Assembly (NCBI GenBank): GCA_045594245.1
Contig: JAZNYG010000068.1
Location: 1 to 5,326 of the forward strand
DNA length: 5,326 bases
From: UBA1189 sp045594245
Lineage (GTDB): Bacteria > Bacteroidota > Bacteroidia > Bacteroidales > Bacteroidaceae
Reading direction: 5' to 3'
Below the pieces are notes generated by a model. It saw only the letters and a list, made by a program, of their open reading frames with translations. It had not been told where the DNA came from and did no database searches. Both the position numbers and the translations under genes were made by a program. Shown one piece after another: positions 1 to 5,094 of the stretch (position 1 is its first letter; the number at the start of each line of letters is the position of its first letter).

Positions 1-59
1 AAACTGAACAAAGGTTCATGGAGCAGCTATTATTGTTTGGATAGAGGGGCTTGGATATG

Positions 60-97
60 AAAAAAGGAACTCGGCTATCGACAGAACGATAGCCGAG
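60..97 (-). terminator. Second minus-strand intrinsic terminator
   Basis: A perfect 11-bp stem (CTCGGCTATCG at 70-80, CGATAGCCGAG at 87-97) encloses a 6-nt loop. Read on the minus strand it is followed by TTCC and six T (65-60), a textbook rho-independent terminator. On the plus strand no T-run follows. It lies about 100 bp beyond the first terminator, with no recognisable gene between them, so it may be a backup terminator or may end an unseen short transcript. Confidence 0.75.
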
Positions 98-194
98 CAC
101 ATATCTGTGGAACGATACGAGTTTTATCGGACAGCAATAAATTAATATACCTATTACATAAGCCCCACTCTCATCCATCCCTAACGGATACAAT

Positions 195-237
195 AAAACC
201 ACCTTTCCACGGAGAACTCCGATGAGAAGGCGGTTTT
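195..237 (-). terminator. Intrinsic terminator of the beta-galactosidase gene
   Basis: On the minus strand, AAAACCGCCTT (237-227) pairs with AAGGTGGTTTT (205-195), giving 11 bp with one G-U pair. Between them CGGA/TCCG can form an inner hairpin. The distal arm ends in a T-run followed by ATTG. The hairpin begins 20 nt after the TAA stop. The A/T flanks make it potentially bidirectional, but the G-U pairing favours the minus strand, where the other arrangement would have an A-C mismatch. Confidence 0.85.
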
Positions 238-257
238 GCTATTTCAACGCATCCGTA

Positions 258-3200
258 TTACTCGGCCAAGATGCCCAGCTCGGCACCTGAGGCAAAGTCA
301 TTGCCTGCTTGTGAACTGAGTGCGGTGAAGCGGATGTAGCGAGCCTTGACAGGCTTGTCGAGCATCACGCGCTTCAGCTTGCTGTCGTTGGCAAAGGCAC
401 CCTCGGCTACGGGGTCGCTCCAGTTCTGACCATCGTTGGATACCTGGAGGCGGTAATCCTTGATGTTTCCGTTGGGACCATCCTGACGGGGCAGGTAGGT
501 GAAGCCGGTGATGGTCTTCACTTCGCCGGCATCGAGGTCTACCCAGTGGGGGTACTTGGCCACGGTCACCGAGTACATGGTGTGCCAGATGGTGTTCACG
601 TCGTTGTCCACGAGGTGGCTGGCGTTGCCGCTGCCCGACTCCTCGCTACTGGTGAAGATAACCTCGGTATTGATCTTCTCAATCTTGGCGAAGGTCATGG
701 TCACCTTGAGCTCGGGCTTCTCCTTATAATAAGCGGTGATGGTACCACCATCGCGGAAGGGGATAGGCTCGGTATACTTCACGGCCTTAGCCTTACGGCC
801 TGTGCCAATCTTGTACATCACGGTAGCCCCCTCGATGCCGCTCTCGATGGCGATGTCGCCATTCTTCTGCTGGGTCATGAGCAGGGGCTTGTCGCCTGCG
901 GTAGCCACATCGGCACCACCCTTGGCATCGGCAGGACGGATAATGAAGGCCATGCGTGTGGGAGCACCAAAGGCACGGTCGTGCACGAGCGGACCGCCCT
1001 GACCACATGAGTTACCACCCAAACCTGTCACCACAGCGTCTACGGTGAGGTAGGTGACATCGCTCTTGGGAAGCTTGTGAGGATGGGTAGCCATGGTGAG
1101 GTCCATGGCGCTGTTGCCTGTTACGCCTACGGCATAGGGAGCCTCGTTCACTACGAGCATACCACGGCCAGCTTTGTCGGTGAGCGATGCCCAGCGGGTC
1201 TCCTCGTGGTTGCCCATCTGCATGGGCTTGGGCCAGTTGGTGAACTGCTCGGCTACGGTAGACGAGAACTGCTCGATAAACTGACCCGTCTTGCGGTCGT
1301 TGTAGTTGTCTACGGGGCCACGGCCATAGTAGCGGAACTGCTCATACCCAGCGGGCACCTGCATCTCGTAGCCGAGGCGTGCAAGCACGAGCGACGGGTT
1401 GTTTGAGGTGATGGCCGACTGCAGCTCGATGGAGCCGTCGGGATATACGGTCCATACCTGGTTGGTGGTGAACTTGAAGTCATTATCACCGAAGGGGAGC
1501 TGGGTCTGCTCCATGAGCTCGTGGATGCCGCTGTCGTAACGGCCATTCTTGCTGTTGAGGCGTGCACCGTTGGGAGCCTGTGACACTACGGTGAAGGTGA
1601 GCACTACGGAGCCGTCCTTATTAAGAATGGTGTTGGCATCGACGGCCTTGTGCTGCAGGTTGTGCAAGCCATTCTGGAACCAGGGCTGGTAGCACCAGTT
1701 GTCGTTGCTCACGAAGGCACGGAAGGCATTGAGGCGAGGACCGCCACCTGTAGCGATGACTACATCGTCACCATAGGTGAGCTGGTGGATAGTACCCTGA
1801 GCCATATCGAACTGTACCTCGAAGCCGTTGCCCTTGATGGTTCTGATGTTGTTCTCGTTCATCTCGCCCTGCAACTTGTCGCCAGTGGCTACGGTGTTGA
1901 TAGCAGGCTTCACGCCAGCAGCCTTCACGGCAAGCTGCTCCTCAAACTGAGGATAGCCCTGCTTAGCCCAAGGCATATCCTTACCGAGAAGGAACTGTAC
2001 TTTCACGAAGTACTCACCGTTGGCATCGAGTGATGCGAAGTCGTAGGGGAGGCGGTAGGTAGCCTTCTGGCGGGGCTGGAGTGCCATGCGCGGACCCTGT
2101 ACGGGTTGGTTCTGCTGGATGCACTTGCCATCCTTCCAGAGCGACCATACAATCTCGTAGTCGTTGAGCGGAGTGTAGTAGTTCTTGTTGAAGATCTCTA
2201 CCATGCCCTTCTCGGCATCGAGCATTTTCACACCAACGTATTGGTACACCTTCTTCACCTCATAGTACTGGGGCTTGGGCTCGCGGTCACCGAAGATGAT
2301 ACCGTTCATCACGAACTGGCCATCGTTGGGGGTGTCGCCGAAGTTACCACCGTAGGCAAGGTAGCGTGTGCCGTCCTTCTCATAGTTATACATGGATTGG
2401 TCTACCCAGTCCCAGATGGCACCACCGCAGAAGAAGTTGGTGCTCTCGATAGCCTCCCAGTAGTCGATGAGGTTACCTACAGCATTACCCATCGAGTGGG
2501 CATACTCAGAGATGTGGAAGGGGTACTTGATGCCATACTTACCGGTCACGGCACCCTGTGTCCAACCGATTGAGGGGTACTGGTTTGAACCCATGTCTAC
2601 GATGTCGTTGTTGCGCTCATACTGCACGGGGCGTGTAGCGTCGAATGCCTTGAGGGCGTCGTAGGCAGCCACGAAGTTTTTACCGGGGCCAGCCTCATTA
2701 CCGAGACTCCATATCACCACACAAGCATTGTTGACGGTGGCGTGGGCCATCTCCATGACGCGGGCTACGTGAGCCTTCTTCCACTCTTCGGGGTGAGAGA
2801 GCGATTCATCGTCGTAGTAGTACTCGTGGCTCTCGATGTTGGCCTCATCCTCGAGGTAGATACCATACTTGTCGCACAGGAAATACCAGTAGGGATCGCA
2901 GGGGTAGTGTGAGTTACGCACGTGGTTGATGTTGGCGCGCTTCATCAGCATTACCTCTTCCTCCTGCATCTCGCGAGTGATGGCGTGACCCACTGCGGGG
3001 TGACTCTCGTGGCGGTTAACGCCCTTGAGCTTCACGTTCTTGCCGTTGATGAAGTAGTAACGACCAGCGAGGCCAAACTCATCGTCCTCAGCCTTGGTGT
3101 CCTTGATTTCCACCTCGCGGAAGCCCACGATGGTAGATACGGTCTCGAGTGTACGGCCCTTTTTGTCGAGCAACTCGGCTACAAGGGTGTAGCGATAGGG

Positions 3201-4292
3201 AGCCTCGGCAGTCCATTGGCGGGGTTCAACCATACCCAAGCGGGCGGTGCTCACGGCCTTACCGGTCTTCTTCTCCATGGCGATGGGCTCGCTATAGGTG
3301 AATGCCTCGGTAAGCACGTTGTCGTCGCTGTAGAGCTCGTGCTGATAGAGGGTATAGCGAATCTGAAGATTCTTTACATTCTTCTTTGATGTGTTGAGCA
3401 GCTCGGCAGTGATGTTGAGTTCACCGTTGCGGTAGTTCTCGTCGAGGTCGGGCTTTACCACGAGGTCATGGATGCGCACCTGGGGACGGCTATGCAGTGC
3501 CACGGTGCGGAAGATACCGGGGAGGCGGAACATATCCTGTGCCTCGAGGAACGAACCGTCATTGGAGCGGTATACCTCTACGGCTACGGTGTTGGGGCCA
3601 TCGTGCAGGTACTTGGTGATGTTGAACTCGGCAGCGTTGCGTGAGTTCTTCGAGAAACCTACATACTGGCCGTTGATCCAAAGGTAGAAGAACGAGTCCA
3701 CACCGTCGAAGGTGATGAACACCTCGCGGCCATCCCAGTCGGCGGGCACCTCGAACGTGCGGAGGTATGAGCCCACCTCGTTGCGGTGGTTGTAGGTGGT
3801 CCAGTGTGTGGGCGGAGTACGCATCACACCACCCTTCCAGTCGCCTACAGCCACGCGGTGCTGGAAGATGACGGGCTGGTTCACATAGATGGGGGTACCA
3901 TACTTCTGCGAGCCATCCTGCTGGATACCGGCGATGTTCCATGATGAGGGTACGGCGAGGTCGTCCCAAGCGGTGGCATCGAAGCCAGGCTGGAAGAAGT
4001 CCTTCGGACGCTCATCGGGGTTGGATGCCCAGTGGAACTTCCATGTGCCGTTCAGTGACTGCCAGTACTTGCTGTTCTCGGGGAGGAACTTGCGGGCGCT
4101 CTCCACGCTCTCGAACGAGAAGAAATAGGCGTGGGGCTGCTCCTTGTTGAGCGACAGCTCCTCTACAGACTCCCACTCCTTGCCGGTGGGCGCGGCTTGA
4201 TTACCATAAAGGAAACCTTCGAGGGCGGGCGATTGTGCCGCCAAGTGCATGCAGGCGCATCCTGCTACGATTACGGAAAGAAATCTTTTCAT
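258..4292 (-). CDS. Secreted glycoside hydrolase family 2 beta-galactosidase with C-terminal CBM32 (F5/8 type C) domain
   Basis: Probably hydrolyses terminal beta-galactosides from dietary or host glycans in the periplasm. Residues 1-20 form a signal peptide (MKRF, hydrophobic core, LAAQ). VAGC at 9-12 resembles a lipobox, but no acidic surface-export signal follows it. Domains in order: GH2 jelly-roll about 77-270, Ig-like sandwich 272-391, TIM barrel 393-690, a further sandwich (DUF4981-like) 700-790, Bgal small-chain domain about 813-1118 (YYGRGPVDNYNDRK at 988-1001), chitobiase/FN3-associated sandwich about 1121-1205 (YTEPI, GGTITAYYK), and CBM32 about 1206-1344 (LVDNDVNTIWH, DYRLQVSNDGQNW, ARYIRF). 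By comparison with E. coli LacZ, acid/base is E533 (SLGNEAG), nucleophile E596 (ISEYAHSMGN), metal ligands E487, H489 and E533, and substrate-binding D253 and N138. It is longer than LacZ (1023 aa) because of the export signal and extra C-terminal domains. The ATG at 4292 directly precedes the signal peptide; there is no Shine-Dalgarno, as usual for Bacteroidota. It has its own promoter and terminator. Exact substrate is unproven; another beta-galactoside or related GH2 activity is possible. Confidence 0.96.
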   Translation of the reverse strand: MKRFLSVIVAGCACMHLAAQSPALEGFLYGNQAAPTGKEWESVEELSLNKEQPHAYFFSFESVESARKFLPENSKYWQSLNGTWKFHWASNPDERPKDFFQPGFDATAWDDLAVPSSWNIAGIQQDGSQKYGTPIYVNQPVIFQHRVAVGDWKGGVMRTPPTHWTTYNHRNEVGSYLRTFEVPADWDGREVFITFDGVDSFFYLWINGQYVGFSKNSRNAAEFNITKYLHDGPNTVAVEVYRSNDGSFLEAQDMFRLPGIFRTVALHSRPQVRIHDLVVKPDLDENYRNGELNITAELLNTSKKNVKNLQIRYTLYQHELYSDDNVLTEAFTYSEPIAMEKKTGKAVSTARLGMVEPRQWTAEAPYRYTLVAELLDKKGRTLETVSTIVGFREVEIKDTKAEDDEFGLAGRYYFINGKNVKLKGVNRHESHPAVGHAITREMQEEEVMLMKRANINHVRNSHYPCDPYWYFLCDKYGIYLEDEANIESHEYYYDDESLSHPEEWKKAHVARVMEMAHATVNNACVVIWSLGNEAGPGKNFVAAYDALKAFDATRPVQYERNNDIVDMGSNQYPSIGWTQGAVTGKYGIKYPFHISEYAHSMGNAVGNLIDYWEAIESTNFFCGGAIWDWVDQSMYNYEKDGTRYLAYGGNFGDTPNDGQFVMNGIIFGDREPKPQYYEVKKVYQYVGVKMLDAEKGMVEIFNKNYYTPLNDYEIVWSLWKDGKCIQQNQPVQGPRMALQPRQKATYRLPYDFASLDANGEYFVKVQFLLGKDMPWAKQGYPQFEEQLAVKAAGVKPAINTVATGDKLQGEMNENNIRTIKGNGFEVQFDMAQGTIHQLTYGDDVVIATGGGPRLNAFRAFVSNDNWCYQPWFQNGLHNLQHKAVDANTILNKDGSVVLTFTVVSQAPNGARLNSKNGRYDSGIHELMEQTQLPFGDNDFKFTTNQVWTVYPDGSIELQSAITSNNPSLVLARLGYEMQVPAGYEQFRYYGRGPVDNYNDRKTGQFIEQFSSTVAEQFTNWPKPMQMGNHEETRWASLTDKAGRGMLVVNEAPYAVGVTGNSAMDLTMATHPHKLPKSDVTYLTVDAVVTGLGGNSCGQGGPLVHDRAFGAPTRMAFIIRPADAKGGADVATAGDKPLLMTQQKNGDIAIESGIEGATVMYKIGTGRKAKAVKYTEPIPFRDGGTITAYYKEKPELKVTMTFAKIEKINTEVIFTSSEESGSGNASHLVDNDVNTIWHTMYSVTVAKYPHWVDLDAGEVKTITGFTYLPRQDGPNGNIKDYRLQVSNDGQNWSDPVAEGAFANDSKLKRVMLDKPVKARYIRFTALSSQAGNDFASGAELGILAE

Positions 4293-4330
4293 GATATTGT
4301 AAATAATTGTTTGTATTTGCGCAATTTGCT

Positions 4331-4490
4331 ACAAAATTAGTGCAAGGCGAATGAAATGCCAAATTTCAACGAGCGAAAACAGAGAAAATGCTTGTATTTT
4401 CTTTATTGAGCAAGGCAGAGATTCAACAAAGCTAAATTTATTTGAGCATTTGATCTCAGCCCCTTCATTTTTTCGGACGTCGACCTATAG
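4331..4490 (-). repeat. Putative dispersed Prevotella-type repeat carrying a promoter
   Basis: AT-rich stretch between the end of M15 similarity and the beta-galactosidase leader. Its minus-strand conceptual translations (NLCLAQ ending at 4403 in one frame, KFGISFALH ending near 4340 in another) and the plus-strand reading FFIEQGRDSTKLNLFEH match strings I remember as recurring 'hypothetical proteins' in Prevotella genomes, which suggests a repeated non-coding element annotated by mistake. Only one copy is in the window, so repetition cannot be seen here. Boundaries are approximate. It contains the TTTG/TAATTTTG promoter at its left end. Confidence 0.45.
4332..4363 (-). promoter_or_regulatory. 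Bacteroidales-type sigma-ABfr promoter for the beta-galactosidase gene
   Basis: On the minus strand a -33 TTTG (4363-4360) is separated by exactly 20 nt from TAATTTTG (4339-4332), which fits the Bacteroides -7 consensus TAnnTTTG. Transcription would start near 4325, leaving an AT-rich 5' leader of about 33 nt before the ATG at 4292. The gap, both boxes and the distance to the start codon agree. No operator or riboswitch is evident in so short a leader. The promoter lies inside a putative dispersed repeat. Confidence 0.8.
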
Positions 4491-4627
4491 CGGCGGCGTA
4501 TGGGGTCGAGCAGCTGCTCCACAAGGATGGTGAGCATCCGCTGTGCCGCACGGGGCGGCGTGTTATCGATGACGAGGCGCTCGGCGGTAGCGCTGGCGGA
4601 CAATTCTTGAATGGTGAAATGTTGCAT
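4403..4627 (-). pseudogene. Truncated peptidase M15 (D-Ala-D-Ala carboxypeptidase-like), N-terminal remnant
   Basis: Begins MQHFTIQELSASATAERL and continues with IDNTPP and a helix ending LLDPIRRRY (residues 39-47). This is the N-terminal pattern of Bacteroidales M15 peptidases, which cleave peptidoglycan stem peptides and often belong to HU-related/smalltalk modules. In intact members RRRY is followed by a VSSGYR-type segment and the H/D/H zinc ligands. Here residues 48-74 (RSTSEKMKGLRSN... to NLCLAQ) show no such similarity, none of the catalytic part is present in another frame before 4293, and the reading frame ends at TAA 4403-4405. About two thirds of the usual length is missing. The break near 4486 coincides with the start of the putative repeat. 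The start at 4627 is supported by the family N-terminus and by a leader shared with smalltalk. A short functional peptide is possible but unlikely to be catalytic. Confidence 0.75.
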
Positions 4628-4654
4628 ACTTTGATTGTGTTTCTTATTGGTTAA
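4628..4654 (-). promoter_or_regulatory. Leader of M15 remnant with TTAACCAAT motif
   Basis: On the minus strand TTAACCAAT (4654-4646) stands 18 nt before the ATG at 4627 with an A-rich spacer ending AAAGTATG, the same arrangement as at the smalltalk gene. Its 5' edge touches the outer end of the inverted repeat at 4654-4734. Survival of this leader beside a broken gene suggests recent truncation. Confidence 0.45.
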
Positions 4655-4734
4655 ACCACGGATTACACCGATTACTCGGATTTCAATTCACACAGAAATA
4701 CTCTTAATCTGAGTAATCCGAGTAATCTGTGGTT
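4654..4734. repeat. 29-bp imperfect inverted repeat with GATTAC units
   Basis: Arms 4654-4682 and 4706-4734 match as inverted copies at 25 of 29 positions, with a 23-nt spacer. In plus-strand RNA two of the four differences become G-U pairs, so the fold is stronger on that strand. Each arm is built from short near-repeats (GATTAC / GTAATC). It resembles the palindromic 'ATCCG-TGTAATC-TGTGG' intergenic repeats that I recall from many Bacteroidota genomes. It fills most of the gap between smalltalk and the M15 remnant. Confidence 0.75.
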
Positions 4735-4778
4735 ATAATTAATTGGCGAATAGAAATTTGATTTGTGCTAAGAATTAA

Positions 4779-4813
4779 GGGGCCGACGGGGCGCAGTGCG
4801 CCCTGCCGACCCC
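4779..4813 (-). terminator. GC-rich hairpin directly after smalltalk stop codon, possible terminator or attenuator
   Basis: On the minus strand the arms (4813-4797 and 4795-4779) form a stem of about 16 bp with two G-U pairs and one mismatch, closed by a 3-nt ACT loop. It starts 4 nt after the TAG. The following bases (TTAATTCTTAG) are only weakly T-rich, so full termination is uncertain; it may reduce read-through into the M15 gene or protect the smalltalk mRNA 3' end. Confidence 0.55.
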
Positions 4814-4817
4814 ATCG

Positions 4818-4931
4818 CTACCATCTCCCGCAAGCGCTCAGGCCCAGTGCCCCGGCAAGGGCGGTGAGCACGGCAACGAGCACTTTGAGAAGAAGGCTCC
4901 AACTGAACTTGTTTGTGTTTTCGGTCTTCAT
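4818..4931 (-). CDS. Smalltalk-family small hydrophobic protein (37 aa)
   Basis: ATG at 4931-4929, TAG at 4820-4818. The product begins MKTENTNKFSW, followed by a hydrophobic segment from about 12 to 32 (LLLKVLVAVLTALAGALG) and ending GLSACGRW. Length, position between an HU-related gene and a peptidoglycan hydrolase gene, and the layout (polar N-terminus, one membrane-spanning segment, Cys near the end) match the family that NCBI names 'smalltalk protein'; its function is unknown. LSAC at 31-34 resembles a lipobox, which would leave a four-residue mature lipopeptide; alternatively the protein stays as a single-span inner-membrane peptide. It lies 157 bp after the HU-related gene and 190 bp before the M15 remnant, all in the same direction. 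A GC-rich hairpin follows its stop codon by 4 nt. No Shine-Dalgarno is present. Confidence 0.85.
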   Translation of the reverse strand: MKTENTNKFSWSLLLKVLVAVLTALAGALGLSACGRW

Positions 4932-4957
4932 ACTGTTTTGAGTTTTTAATTGGTTAA
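4932..4957 (-). promoter_or_regulatory. Leader of smalltalk gene with TTAACCAAT motif
   Basis: On the minus strand TTAACCAAT (4957-4949) is followed by a 17-nt A-rich spacer and the ATG at 4931. The M15 remnant has the same nonamer 18 nt before its ATG, and the spacers are also similar (A-rich, ending AGTATG). No clear TAnnTTTG box is visible just upstream, so the motif is more likely a translation-initiation or leader element than a promoter. Confidence 0.45.
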
Positions 4958-4969
4958 TACTCTTTTTAT

Positions 4970-5068
4970 GTCAACGGTCAACAGCCTACAGTCTACAGTC
5001 CCCATCCAGAAGAAACTTTATGTTGCTATCGTCAAGGTCTGTCGACCGTTGACTGTTGTCTGTTGACT
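4970..5068. repeat. Heptanucleotide repeats in two inversely oriented blocks
   Basis: Left block, plus strand, 4970-5004: five consecutive heptamers GTCAACG, GTCAACA, GCCTACA, GTCTACA, GTCCCCA. Right block, minus strand, 5068-5041: AGTCAAC, AGACAAC, AGTCAAC, GGTCGAC. The two blocks face each other, and a 15-bp stretch (4970-4984 versus 5039-5053) is complementary at 14 positions across a 54-nt spacer. This occupies most of the gap between the HU-related and smalltalk genes. Confidence 0.75.
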
Positions 5069-5094
5069 GCTTAATCAGCGTGCGCTGATTAAGC
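5069..5094. repeat. Perfect 12-bp palindrome overlapping HU-related stop codon
   Basis: GCTTAATCAGCG (5069-5080) and its exact inverse CGCTGATTAAGC (5083-5094) are separated by TG. The TAA stop at 5091-5089 and the last alanine codon lie inside the right arm. No T-run follows on either strand, so it is not a standard intrinsic terminator. It could be an mRNA 3'-end stabiliser or a protein-binding palindrome. Confidence 0.6.

Larger units (their letters stand above)
1..257. other. Intergenic region, no convincing gene
   Basis: Holds the two terminator hairpins and an AT-rich stretch (98-194) without a recognisable promoter or ORF. Plus-strand frame 1 is open from the window edge to a TGA at 58-60 (reads ...SWSSYYCLDRGAWI). 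This could be the tail of a convergent gene, but 19 open codons are expected by chance often enough that I do not call it. Confidence 0.6.

Noticed and set aside
1..60. Plus-strand open frame ending at TGA 58-60, possible tail of a convergent gene
   Set aside because: Only 19 codons are visible and no family is recognisable; an open run of this length is common by chance. Sequence to the left would settle it.
793..1567. Other-frame minus-strand ORFs (793-1008, 1310-1567) and 3559-3969, inside the glycosidase
   Set aside because: They are out-of-frame shadows, rich in R, S, P and H, of a continuous and well-conserved GH2 reading frame, so they are neither real genes nor signs of frameshift.
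2922..3389. Plus-strand 155-codon open frame, and similar ones at 546-1010, 1650-2033 and 2106-2573
   Set aside because: All lie antisense to the clear GH2 coding sequence. Their composition (rich in V, L, H, A, G) is what codon bias on the opposite strand gives, and none shows a recognisable domain.
4257..4292. VAGC lipobox at residues 9-12 of the galactosidase, making it a surface lipoprotein
   Set aside because: The hydrophobic stretch before Cys12 is very short, a standard signal peptidase I region (LAAQ) follows, and no acidic lipoprotein export signal comes after the Cys. It cannot be fully excluded.
4351..4533. Plus-strand 60-codon ORF across the repeat and the M15 remnant
   Set aside because: It runs antisense through the promoter region, the putative repeat and the M15 coding remnant, which fits spurious annotation of a non-coding repeat. 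It has no domain and no promoter.
4970..5068. CRISPR-like array
   Set aside because: The units are 7 nt, contiguous and in opposed orientation, without unique spacers and without cas genes in the window.
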